A stretch of 64,000 nucleotides of DNA from 40CM-2-70-7 sp035505915. GTDB lineage: Bacteria > Gemmatimonadota > Gemmatimonadetes > Gemmatimonadales > GWC2-71-9. Location of the stretch: contig DATJQI010000011.1 in assembly GCA_035505915.1 (NCBI GenBank), positions 1 through 64,000 on the forward strand, given 5' to 3'. Positions 39,580 through 47,760 of the stretch are shown here, piece after piece. The notes beneath the pieces were generated by a model. It made no database searches and was not told the origin of the DNA. It worked only from the letters and a program-made list of their open reading frames with translations. The translations under genes and the position numbers were made by a program. The stretch's first letter is position 1. Every line of letters starts with the position of its first letter.

Positions 39580-41609
39580 TAGGACTTGAGACCCTTGAGC
39601 CACGCCTGGAACTGGTCGAGGTCGCCGGCGTCCTCCACGGGCGCCGCGGGACGCGACTGCCGGGTGGAGGGCCGAGGGGTCGGGGTGGCGGTGGACGCGC
39701 GGGGGGGCGCGGGTGCGGGCTCGGCGGGCGCCGGTTCGTCCGGCGCGCTCCCCGGCGCGGGCTGCCCCGACCCGCCGAAGAAGTCGTCGAACGAGAATCC
39801 GCCTTTCCCCGCCGCGGCCGAGGCGGCCGCTTCGGGAGCGCGCGGCGCTTCCACGCGCGGCAGCGAGCCGCGCCCGCCGTCGTCGCCGAACACCGCGTCG
39901 AGCGACAGCGAGTCCGCCGCCGGCCGGCTCGGGGAGCCCGGCGTCGGGCCGAGCGGGGGCTCGTCCCCGAACGCCTCCTCGAGCATCGACTGCGGGGTCG
40001 CCCCGGTGGACTGGCGCGGGGCCGGCGCCACGCCTTCGGGAAGGCGCTCCGCCGCGGGCGCGCCCGGCCGCGCGGACAGAATCCGCTTCAGGAAGGCGCC
40101 CAGCGGCTGGCCGCTCGCGGGCCCGCGCGCGGGGAACGACGTCAGCATCGGTCCTTCGATCTCGGCCACCCGGGCGAGGAGGCGCTCGTCACCGGGCCGC
40201 TGCACCAGCAGGGCCTGGTACACGCGGAGCGCGTCGTCCCGATGCCCCTGCTGGAGGTACAGCTCCGCCATCGTCTCGGTGAGGACCGGTTCCGCCTGCG
40301 AGAGCGTCGCCGTGTCGGCGGCGCCCACGTCGTCCGCGGTATCCGAGACCAGCGCCGGATGCGACCGGCGCGCCGGCGGCTCGGCTTCCTCGAACTCGGG
40401 GAACGCGGGCGTGGGGGCCGGCGGCGGCGGCTCCTGGGCCGCCGGCGTGACATCCTCGGGCATGATCAACGGCAACGACACCGACGGGCCGTCGGACTCG
40501 AGGTGCGGCGTGGCCGTACTCTCGAGCAGCGGCTGGTCGAGCTTGAACATCCCGCTGCCTTCGTACTGCGTCCGCGCCAGCCCTTCGATTTCCACGCCCT
40601 GCACCGCCTCGGCCTCGATCGGGGGCGGCTCGTCCGGGACCATCCCCTCGATCGGCGCCGCCTGACCGCCGGCACCGAAGTCGATGCCGTCGAAGCTCTC
40701 GAGCCCCAGGCTGTGCCGCGGGCCGGGCGTGGTGCCCTGCCCCGGCAGCTCGGGCTCCGCCTCGATCCCGACCGAGAGGCGCTGGTCGCCGCTCCCCAGG
40801 TCCACGGACGGAAGGTCGGGCTCCCGCTCGATGAGCGAGTCGGCGTCGATCAGGGCGGGCGCCGGGGGCGGCGGGGGCGGCTCCGCGGCCGCCGGGGGCT
40901 CCACCGCAAAGGCGCCGGACGCGCGCTCCAGCGCGAAATCCGGCTGTTCCATCGGAACCGTCGCGGCGTCCACCAGGGAGATCCGCGCGGGGGGCTCCCC
41001 CAGGTCCGGAATGCTCGTCCGCTCGATGCTGATGACCGGGGCGGGCACCGGTTCGGACGGGACCGACTCGACTTCGACCACGGCCGCCGCGGACGCCGGC
41101 GACTCCGGCACGAGCTTGGCGATGGCGTCGGTATCGAAGGTGGCGGGGGGCTTGAACTCGGGCGGGGCGGCGGATTCGGGGGGCGGCGCGGCCTTGGCCT
41201 GGGCCGCCTTGCCCTTCATCCGGGCCAGCGATTCCGCCGCGTCCCCGTTCATCGGGTCGGCGTTGAGCAGGCGCCCCAGCCATTCCGCGCCCTGCTCAAA
41301 CTGGCCGGTTCGCTCGGCGATCTCGGACAAGATGCGGAGGGCGAGGATGTTCTCGGGGTCCAGCGAGAGGACCTTCTGGAAGACCCCGGTGGCCCCGGCG
41401 TCGTCTTTCTTGTCGATGAGGCAGCGGCCGTAGACGATGTGGGCGCTGACGTAGTCGGGGTGAAGCTCGAGACCGCTCTTGCAGAGATCGATGGCCCTAT
41501 CTACTTCTCCCGCTTTGCGATACGCGTCCGCAAGGGGCGCAAAATTGCGCCCCTTGGGGTTCTCGAGCCACCGACGCTCGAGCTTTTCGATCTCGCTGGT
41601 GTAAGCCAA
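39579..41609 (-). CDS. Large TPR protein with disordered linker
   Basis: 676 residues if started at the TTG at 41609 (AYTSEIEKLERRW); an ATG at 41642 adds 11. I prefer the TTG because a promoter -10 box (TATGTT) spans the upstream ATG. About four TPR units (20-150: ADAYRKAGEVDRAIDLCKSGL, AHIVYGRCLIDKKDDAGA, ALRILSEIAERTGQFEQG) are followed by ~300 residues of Pro/Ala/Glu-rich disorder. A further TPR pair follows (about 475-520, LYLQQGHRDDALRVYQAL), then a low-complexity tail ending FQAWLKGLKS. No signal peptide. It is probably a cytoplasmic scaffold; partners are unknown. It heads the long operon down to ftsK. Confidence 0.8.
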   Translation of the reverse strand: MAYTSEIEKLERRWLENPKGRNFAPLADAYRKAGEVDRAIDLCKSGLELHPDYVSAHIVYGRCLIDKKDDAGATGVFQKVLSLDPENILALRILSEIAERTGQFEQGAEWLGRLLNADPMNGDAAESLARMKGKAAQAKAAPPPESAAPPEFKPPATFDTDAIAKLVPESPASAAAVVEVESVPSEPVPAPVISIERTSIPDLGEPPARISLVDAATVPMEQPDFALERASGAFAVEPPAAAEPPPPPPAPALIDADSLIEREPDLPSVDLGSGDQRLSVGIEAEPELPGQGTTPGPRHSLGLESFDGIDFGAGGQAAPIEGMVPDEPPPIEAEAVQGVEIEGLARTQYEGSGMFKLDQPLLESTATPHLESDGPSVSLPLIMPEDVTPAAQEPPPPAPTPAFPEFEEAEPPARRSHPALVSDTADDVGAADTATLSQAEPVLTETMAELYLQQGHRDDALRVYQALLVQRPGDERLLARVAEIEGPMLTSFPARGPASGQPLGAFLKRILSARPGAPAAERLPEGVAPAPRQSTGATPQSMLEEAFGDEPPLGPTPGSPSRPAADSLSLDAVFGDDGGRGSLPRVEAPRAPEAAASAAAGKGGFSFDDFFGGSGQPAPGSAPDEPAPAEPAPAPPRASTATPTPRPSTRQSRPAAPVEDAGDLDQFQAWLKGLKS

Positions 41610-41637
41610 GGGCTTAAGTCTTTGTGGGAATTGAATC

Positions 41638-41667
41638 AACATAGTGTTTGGCCGGCGTCGCTGTCAA
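41638..41667 (-). promoter_or_regulatory. Candidate sigma70 promoter for the TPR-aroQ-acc operon
   Basis: On the minus strand: consensus TTGACA (41667-41662), an 18-base spacer and TATGTT (41643-41638). The -10 includes the ATG at 41642, which argues that translation starts further downstream. Confidence 0.5.
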
Positions 41668-41688
41668 TCACGGACGCGGCGCCCTCGC

Positions 41689-41717
41689 TTGAGTTTTCTC
41701 GTTGTGGTTTTTAGACT
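41689..41717 (+). promoter_or_regulatory. Candidate sigma70 promoter for the PpiD-like gene
   Basis: TTGAGT (41689-41694), a 17-base spacer and TAGACT (41712-41717) lie about 44 bases upstream of the ATG at 41761. It is divergent from the promoter above. Confidence 0.4.
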
Positions 41718-41760
41718 TATGCCCCTTCACCCCCCTTCTTGACCGGAGCCGGTACCCGCC

Positions 41761-43596
41761 ATGATGCGCGCGATGCGCGAGAACTCGAAGTACATCTTCT
41801 TCGTCGTCGCCATCGCCTTTTTCGTCTGGCTGGTGGTCGACGTGGGGATGGGGATGACCGGGGGAAAGACCGGCGGCGACGTGGTCCTCAAGATCGACGG
41901 GACCGAGATCCACCTGCCCCAGTATCAGCAGGCGGTCGCGGCGGCCCAGGAGCAGCTCCGCCAGCAGGGGAGCACCGCCCCGCTCACCGACGACGAGCAA
42001 AAGCAGCTGGAAGACCGGGTGGTGGACCAGTTCGTCCAGGACGTGACCCTCCAGGAGGCCTACGACCGGCTGAAAATCACGGTCTCGGACCAGGAGGTCG
42101 TCGACGCCGCCCGGACCTCCCCGCCCCCCGAGGTGATGCAGTCCCCGGATTTCCAGACCAACGGCCAGTTCGACATGAACAAGTGGCTGCGGTTCCTGGC
42201 GTCGGGCTCGAGCCAGGACCTGATGCTGGCCCTGGAGGCGCGGTACCGGCAGCAGATCCCGCAGCTCAAGCTCGCCCAGTATCTGACCGCCGACGTCTAT
42301 GTGACGGACGCCAAGCTCTGGCGCATCTGGCGGGACGCCCACGACAGCGTCACCGCGGCGGTCGTCGCCTTCCAGGCGGCCACACTTCCCGACTCCGGCG
42401 TGACGGTGAGCGATCAGGATATCCAGGCCGACTACGCGGCGCACCAGAAGGACTTCCGGCGCCCGGCGACGGCCTATACCACGTTCATCGCGCTCCCCCG
42501 GGTTCCGCTGGCCGCGGATACCGCCGCGGCGCTGGCGGAAGCGCGGCGGCTGCGGGCCCTCGCGGTGGTGAGCGAGTCGGCGTTCGCGAAGACGGCCCGC
42601 CAGTCCTCCGCGGACACGGTGAGCGGCGCCAAGGGCGGCGACCTGGGGTGGATAAAGCGGAACGAGCCGGGCTTCGACGCCCAGTTCATGGCCGGGGCGC
42701 GGCCGCTCAAGCCGGGCCAGGTCTCGGAGCCGGTGCTCTCCCAGTTCGGCTATCACCTCATCCGCGTGGACCGGGCGGCCGGCGACTCGATGAAGGTCCG
42801 GCACATCCTCGTCCCGATCGCGTTGTCGGGCCCGCGGCTGGACCTGGTGGAGGCGCGGGCGGACACGCTGGACCGCCTGGCGGCCGAGCACGACGACGGC
42901 GCCGTGATCGACACGCTGGGCAAGCGGATGGGGTTGGGCGAAGCGCAGGCGCCGCCGCTCTTCCAGGGCGACCGGATGACGCTCGGGAAGTACGTGATCC
43001 CGGACGTGGACATCTGGGCGTTCGCCGGCGCCCGGCCCGGCCAGACCAGCAAGGTCATCGAGGGCGAGCGCGCCTATTACGTCTTCCGCCTCGACTCCCT
43101 CCGGCCCGCGGGCGTGCCGCCCCTGGCGGACGTCCGTCCGCAGGTGCTCCAGGCGGTGCGGTTCGACAAGAAGAAAGAACTGGCCCGTACGCTCGGCCGC
43201 CAGGCGGCGACCGCGCTCACGGGCGCGACCGACCTGGCGCAGGCCGCCGCGGCGCACGGCTATCCCGTCCAGCGTCTCGGGCCGTTCACGCGGCTCCGGC
43301 CGCCGGCGCAGCTCCAGGCGGACCCGGAGGTGATCGGCGCGGCGTTCGGGCTCAAGGTGGGTGAGCGGAGCCCGCTCATCGAAGGGCGCACGGGGGACTT
43401 CCTGCTCCAGGCCCTCACGCACAGCGCGCCCGACTCGGCGGCCTGGCGGGCGCAGCGCGATCAGCAGCGCCAGAGCATCATCCAGTCCGCGCGGCAGGCG
43501 CGCATCCAGGCGTATCTCGCGGCGATCCGGGCGAAGGCGAAAATTGTGGACCGGCGCCGGGAGCTGTTCAGCCAGACTCAGGCCGCCGGCTCCTAG
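41761..43596 (+). CDS. SurA/PpiD-like peptidyl-prolyl isomerase chaperone
   Basis: 611 residues. One N-terminal membrane helix (IFFVVAIAFFVWLVVDVGM) leaves the rest in the periplasm. A SurA N-terminal-like helical domain (about 40-215) precedes a parvulin domain (about 225-345) with KGGDLGWIKR and EPVLSQFGYHLIRVD. A second, more diverged rotamase-like segment follows (KVRHILVPI onward) and a helical tail ends the protein. Such proteins fold newly exported envelope proteins. It is monocistronic; its last 4 bases overlap the convergent tatA-type gene. Confidence 0.87.
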   Translation: MMRAMRENSKYIFFVVAIAFFVWLVVDVGMGMTGGKTGGDVVLKIDGTEIHLPQYQQAVAAAQEQLRQQGSTAPLTDDEQKQLEDRVVDQFVQDVTLQEAYDRLKITVSDQEVVDAARTSPPPEVMQSPDFQTNGQFDMNKWLRFLASGSSQDLMLALEARYRQQIPQLKLAQYLTADVYVTDAKLWRIWRDAHDSVTAAVVAFQAATLPDSGVTVSDQDIQADYAAHQKDFRRPATAYTTFIALPRVPLAADTAAALAEARRLRALAVVSESAFAKTARQSSADTVSGAKGGDLGWIKRNEPGFDAQFMAGARPLKPGQVSEPVLSQFGYHLIRVDRAAGDSMKVRHILVPIALSGPRLDLVEARADTLDRLAAEHDDGAVIDTLGKRMGLGEAQAPPLFQGDRMTLGKYVIPDVDIWAFAGARPGQTSKVIEGERAYYVFRLDSLRPAGVPPLADVRPQVLQAVRFDKKKELARTLGRQAATALTGATDLAQAAAAHGYPVQRLGPFTRLRPPAQLQADPEVIGAAFGLKVGERSPLIEGRTGDFLLQALTHSAPDSAAWRAQRDQQRQSIIQSARQARIQAYLAAIRAKAKIVDRRRELFSQTQAAGS

Positions 43597-43808
43597 TCGA
43601 GCAGGGAGCGCGGCTTCGCGGGAGGCGGGGGTGGCGGCGCATCGGGCCGCCCCATCGCGTCCCGCGCTTCGTTCAGGGTCCGGCGGAAGGTCCGCAGGGC
43701 CTGCCCCAGGGCCCGCCCCACCTCGGGAAGCTTCCGGGGCCCCACCGCCACAAACAGAACGGCGAGCAGCAGGAGCCACTCGCCGATCGAAAAGCCACCG
43801 ACATCCAC
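43593..43808 (-). CDS. TatA/TatB-family twin-arginine translocase subunit
   Basis: 71 residues. A short periplasmic start and one membrane helix (FSIGEWLLLLAVLFVAVG) precede the hinge GPRKLPEVGRALGQAL, an amphipathic helix and a proline-rich tail. The GPRKLPE hinge is closer to TatB than to classical TatA, and it may fill the TatB role beside the TatA-like gene immediately upstream. The tatC module is 13 kb away, in the TatC-LptD ORF. Confidence 0.85.
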   Translation of the reverse strand: MDVGGFSIGEWLLLLAVLFVAVGPRKLPEVGRALGQALRTFRRTLNEARDAMGRPDAPPPPPPAKPRSLLD

Positions 43809-43815
43809 GCGCGGC

Positions 43816-44049
43816 CTACTGGCTCAGGCGCTTCGGCTCTCCGCCCGTCGGGGGGAGCGTGGAGTTGGACGCCGGGGGCGGCGGCGTGACCGACCGCTGA
43901 TCCGGCTGGGTGTCGATTTCCTTGATGCTCCGCTTGAACTCCCGGATCCCCTGCCCCAGGGACGCCCCGATTTCCGGGATGCGCTTGGCACCGAACACGA
44001 GGAGGACGATCATCAGCAGGAGAATGATGTGCCACATCGACAATTCCAT
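43816..44049 (-). CDS. tatA: Sec-independent translocase subunit TatA
   Basis: 77 residues. The membrane helix MWHIILLLMIVLLVF is followed by the TatA hinge FGAKRIPEIGASLGQGIREFKR and a polar, proline-containing tail. TatA oligomers form the pore for folded Tat substrates. GAGAGG lies five bases before the ATG. It is seven bases upstream of the second TatA-type gene and ten bases downstream of the DUF4321 gene, all in one operon. Confidence 0.92.
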   Translation of the reverse strand: MELSMWHIILLLMIVLLVFGAKRIPEIGASLGQGIREFKRSIKEIDTQPDQRSVTPPPPASNSTLPPTGGEPKRLSQ

Positions 44050-44059
44050 AGACGCCTCT

Positions 44060-44332
44060 CTAGAAGAGCGACCGTGCCACGAAGTAGGCGATCACGACTC
44101 CCAGCACCGCCACCAGCGACACGTCCAGCCCGATCGGTCCCAGCGTAATGTCCACCACCAGCAGATTGATCTGCACCGGCCCGAGGGTCGGGTGCACGGC
44201 GGTGGTGAAGAACTCCTTGGCCGCGCCCGCCGGCAGGAACTGCCGCAGGAGCGCCTGGAGAAACCCTCCCAGCACGAACCCGGTGGTGAGAACTCCCAGG
44301 TAAAATAGCGGGCGCCGCGGTCCGCGCGCCAC
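44060..44332 (-). CDS. DUF4321 domain membrane protein
   Basis: 90 residues with two membrane helices: FYLGVLTTGFVLGGFLQALL near the start and VSLVAVLGVVIAYFVAR near the end. The loop between them has the family pattern HPTLGPVQINLLVVDITLG. This matches DUF4321, a small family without a known function often encoded near tat or division genes. It begins three bases after the polyprenyl synthetase stop. Confidence 0.82.
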   Translation of the reverse strand: MARGPRRPLFYLGVLTTGFVLGGFLQALLRQFLPAGAAKEFFTTAVHPTLGPVQINLLVVDITLGPIGLDVSLVAVLGVVIAYFVARSLF

Positions 44333-44335
44333 GCG

Positions 44336-45325
44336 CTAGCTCCGCCGCTCCACGGCGTAGGCGATGCTGCCCTCGAGCGCGGTCCGCGCCGGCGAGGACG
44401 GCAACCCGTCCAGCGCGCGCTCCGCCTCCTGCGCGAGCGCCAGGGCCCGGTGCCGGGCATACGTCAGCCCGCCCGCGTCGATCACGCACGCGATCACGTC
44501 CGCCACCAGCTGGCCCGACGGCTCCGGCTCGTCCATCAGGCGCTCCACCAGCCGCCGGCCCTCCGGCGCCATCCGCGGCAGCGCCGCGATCAGGGGGAGC
44601 GTGACTTTGTGCTCCTTCAGATCCAGGCCCCAGGGCTTCCCGGTGACGGCTTCGGGCTCGGTGTAATCCAGGAGATCGTCCGTGATCTGGAACGCCATCC
44701 CCAGGTGGAGGCCGAACCGGGCCAGCGCGGCCCGCGCCGCCGGGTCGCCGCGCAAGGCGCCGCACTCGCAGGCGCCGGAGAGCAGCGACGCGGTCTTGGC
44801 CCGGATCAGCTGGTCGTACTGCTCCTCCGTATAGGCGAGCTTGTCGTGGGCCTCGAGCTGGCGCATCTCACCGATGGTCATCTCGTTGGTCACCCGGGCG
44901 AACACGCGGAGCGGCTCGATGTCGTTGAAGCGCACCAGCTCGATGATGGCCCGCGAATACAGATAGTCGCCCATGATGACGGCGATCTGGTGCGAGAACA
45001 GCGTATTGAGGGTCGGGAGCCCGCGCCGGAGCGCCGAGTGATCCACCGAATCGTCGTGCACGAGCGTGGCCAGGTGGATCAGCTCGACCACGGCCGCCAG
45101 GGTCGCGGTGCGGGGATCGGCGTCCCCCGACGCCTGCGCGGACAGGAGGAGCAGCATGGGCCGGAAGAGCTTCCCCTTCATCCGCAGGAGATGGTCGTTC
45201 ACGTCCGCGATGCCGGGGAAGTCCGCCGCGATGATCCGCCGCAGCTCGTCCGCCACGCGGGCGAGATCCTGGGCCACGGGGCGCTGGATGTCGTGCAGGG
45301 TGACCGGCGCGACTTGCTGGCTCAC
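44336..45325 (-). CDS. Polyprenyl synthetase family protein
   Basis: 329 residues of all-helical prenyltransferase fold. Landmarks are KLFRPMLLLL (GKxxRP-type), the first Asp motif LVHDDSVDHS, RRGLPTLN, KTASLLSGACECGA and the second Asp motif FQITDDLLDY. The enzyme condenses isopentenyl diphosphate onto allylic diphosphates, making C35-C50 chains for menaquinone or undecaprenyl-type carriers. Chain length cannot be fixed from sequence by eye. It could also supply the prenylglyceryl phosphate synthase at 22.5 kb. It sits one base after the TPR gene and is co-transcribed. Confidence 0.92.
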   Translation of the reverse strand: MSQQVAPVTLHDIQRPVAQDLARVADELRRIIAADFPGIADVNDHLLRMKGKLFRPMLLLLSAQASGDADPRTATLAAVVELIHLATLVHDDSVDHSALRRGLPTLNTLFSHQIAVIMGDYLYSRAIIELVRFNDIEPLRVFARVTNEMTIGEMRQLEAHDKLAYTEEQYDQLIRAKTASLLSGACECGALRGDPAARAALARFGLHLGMAFQITDDLLDYTEPEAVTGKPWGLDLKEHKVTLPLIAALPRMAPEGRRLVERLMDEPEPSGQLVADVIACVIDAGGLTYARHRALALAQEAERALDGLPSSPARTALEGSIAYAVERRS

Positions 45326-45326
45326 G

Positions 45327-47759
45327 TCAGTTCCCCTGCGCGGCGAGCGCCTTGACGCGCTCGCCGACGTCCAGGAACCGGATGCTCACCGCGAACACCC
45401 GGCCGTAGAGATCCCGCGCGTCCCGCGTCCGTCCCTGCTCCTCCAGCGCCCGCGCCAGCCAGTAGAGGATCCCCAGCCGCTCCTCGTCCCCCGAGGCCGG
45501 CAGCTCCAGGCCGCGCCGGAGGATGGACTCCGCCACGCCGAACGCCCCCTTTTCGAAGAAGCAGACGCCGAGCGCTTCCGACGTGCGCAGCTTGCCGTCC
45601 TGGGCCCGCAGGGCCTTCTGGAACTCGGCGATCGCCTCGTCCAGGAGCCCCATCTCCTTGAACGCCACCCCCAGGTCGTAGTGCGACTGGAAGTCGCCTT
45701 CGTCGATGTTCTCGTCGATCCCCTGCTTGAAGCGGGCCAGCATGTCCTTGAAGTCCTGCTGCTCGTCCCCGGTGGGCTCCTCGTCCTGCACCTTCATCCG
45801 GGAGTCCTTGGGGGGCTCCTCCTCCTCGAGGATCATCGCGCCCAGGTCCACGAAATCCGCGCCGCTCGCGGCCTCGTCGCGGACCTTCATCTTCGCGTCC
45901 TTGGCCTTCACCTTGCCTTCGGGGACGGCGGCCGGCGGAGGCGCCAGCATCGCCAGGGCCGACTGGGCCCGCGCGTTCCCCGGATCGTGCTCGGCCACCC
46001 GCTCGTAGACCGCGCGGGCCTTCTCGGGCACGTCCGACCGCAGGAGCGTATCGGCCAGCTCGAGATACGCCGTGATGAGCTTGTCCTTCTCCCCCGACTT
46101 GTACGCGAACTCCACGAGCTTCTGGCGGTGGCGGATGCTGTTGGGATCGAGCCGGAGGATCTCGTCGACCAGGTCCTCCGCCTGCTGGAGGTTCCCCAGC
46201 CCCTCGAATCCCGCCGTGGCGTGGTCCAGCTCCTCGATGCCCCGATCGCGGTCCCCCGCCTCCACCAGCGCTTCGCCCAGGGCCTGGTGCGCCTCGGGGT
46301 CGTCCGGATTGTCGGCCACCCGGCCTTCCAGGTCCTCGATCGAGACGGTGGCCGCCTCCTCGATGTCCGAGAAGTCGATCGCCGGGGCCTCTTCCTCGGC
46401 CTGCACGGGCCCGTCGAGCCCCACGTCGATGTGCACCGATGGGCGACCACCGACCGACGTGTCATCCTCGGTCTGGATCCACTGCGGCCGTTCGGCGTCG
46501 GCGGGCGCCTCCTCGATGACCAGCGGTTCGTCGTCCACCACCGCTTCGGGCTCGGCTTCCGGCTCGGGCTCCGGCTCGGCGTCGAGAGACAGCTCGACCA
46601 CGGCCTGCCGCCGCGCGGTGGTCCGCGCCGGAGGCTCGGGCACCTCCTCCGCGACGGGCTCCTCCACCACTTCCTCGGCCACCACGTCCTCGGCCACCGC
46701 ATCCTCGGCCACCGGCTCCACGTCCGCCGCCGTCGGCTCGAGCTCGGCGACCGGCTCGACGTCGTCGGCGACGATCTCCTCGCGCACGGATTCGACATCG
46801 TCGGCGCTCGTGCGGACATCCTCGAAATCCGCGCTCGTGGCCTCCAGACCCTCGAGCGTGCCCCCCACGTCCGCCGCCTCGACGGACTCTTCCTCGACCA
46901 GCGAGGTCGACTCGATCTCGAGCGACGTGTCGGGCTCCGCCACCGGCTCCTCCAGGATCGACACCGGCTCCGGCTCAGGCTCGGGCGGCGGAGGAGGCGG
47001 GGCGGGCTTCGGAGGCGCCGGCGCCCTGGCGGCGGGCGCGGCCGGCTTTGGGGCCGGAGCCGCCGGCTTGGGAGCCGGAACGCCGGGCTTCGCCGGCGCG
47101 GCGGGCGCGGCGGGGGCGGCGGGGGCGGCGGGGGCGGCCGTCGCCTTGGCGGGCGACGGCGCATCCAGATCCAGGAACACCAGGCTCGACGTCTTCCGCT
47201 TCGGCTGCTTCGGCTCCACCGGCTTGTGCGCCGCCGTGGTCCGCCGCTGCGGCACGTCGGCCGTACCATACGCCGCAAGCTGCTCTTCCAGCATCGCCCG
47301 GAGCTGCTCGCCCTCGGACGAGATGTCGGTGAACTCCTTGAGCGCCGAAAACGCGAGCTGGATGTTGCCGGCCTTGTGCACCCGCTCGGCGTACTCCACG
47401 AAATTCTGCTTCGCCTCGGCGTTGAATCCCTTGGCGGCGTAGAGCTTGGCGAGCTTCAGGTAGGTGTTCTGACGTCCCGGCGCGTTGCGGAGGACCTTGT
47501 TGCACATCGCGATGGCGTTGTTGTGCAGGCCCTGCTCGGCGTACTTGTCCACCGCGCGGTCGTAATGATCGGCAGCCTGACCGGGGTCCTTGAGCTTGAC
47601 GTAGAGGTCCCCGATGCGGTTGTAGATGGCCAGATCGGGATTGGCCTCGCCCTCGGCGTCCTGCTCTTTCAGGACCTCGAGCCAGGCCTCGACAGCCCCC
47701 TTGGGATCCTTCAGCTCGAGGGCGCGGGCGCGTTCCTTCGATTTCTCGAGTTTGGACAT
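45327..47759 (-). CDS. Large TPR protein with acidic disordered core
   Basis: 810 residues. N-terminal TPRs (about 15-150: LAIYNRIGDLYVKLKDPGQAADHYDRA, with AIAMCNKVLRNAP and LKLAKLYAAKG) are followed by ~290 residues that are first Ala/Pro-rich and then strongly acidic (Glu/Asp/Val). A second block of TPRs runs from about 460 to the end (AHQALGEALVEAGDRDRG, SHYDLGVAFKEMGLLDEAIAEFQKAL, ILYWLARALEEQGR). No signal peptide or membrane helix. Its layout mirrors the TPR protein at 39.6 kb. It begins one base after hutI, so it may be read from the hut transcript. Confidence 0.82.
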   Translation of the reverse strand: MSKLEKSKERARALELKDPKGAVEAWLEVLKEQDAEGEANPDLAIYNRIGDLYVKLKDPGQAADHYDRAVDKYAEQGLHNNAIAMCNKVLRNAPGRQNTYLKLAKLYAAKGFNAEAKQNFVEYAERVHKAGNIQLAFSALKEFTDISSEGEQLRAMLEEQLAAYGTADVPQRRTTAAHKPVEPKQPKRKTSSLVFLDLDAPSPAKATAAPAAPAAPAAPAAPAKPGVPAPKPAAPAPKPAAPAARAPAPPKPAPPPPPPEPEPEPVSILEEPVAEPDTSLEIESTSLVEEESVEAADVGGTLEGLEATSADFEDVRTSADDVESVREEIVADDVEPVAELEPTAADVEPVAEDAVAEDVVAEEVVEEPVAEEVPEPPARTTARRQAVVELSLDAEPEPEPEAEPEAVVDDEPLVIEEAPADAERPQWIQTEDDTSVGGRPSVHIDVGLDGPVQAEEEAPAIDFSDIEEAATVSIEDLEGRVADNPDDPEAHQALGEALVEAGDRDRGIEELDHATAGFEGLGNLQQAEDLVDEILRLDPNSIRHRQKLVEFAYKSGEKDKLITAYLELADTLLRSDVPEKARAVYERVAEHDPGNARAQSALAMLAPPPAAVPEGKVKAKDAKMKVRDEAASGADFVDLGAMILEEEEPPKDSRMKVQDEEPTGDEQQDFKDMLARFKQGIDENIDEGDFQSHYDLGVAFKEMGLLDEAIAEFQKALRAQDGKLRTSEALGVCFFEKGAFGVAESILRRGLELPASGDEERLGILYWLARALEEQGRTRDARDLYGRVFAVSIRFLDVGERVKALAAQGN

Positions 47760-47760
47760 G

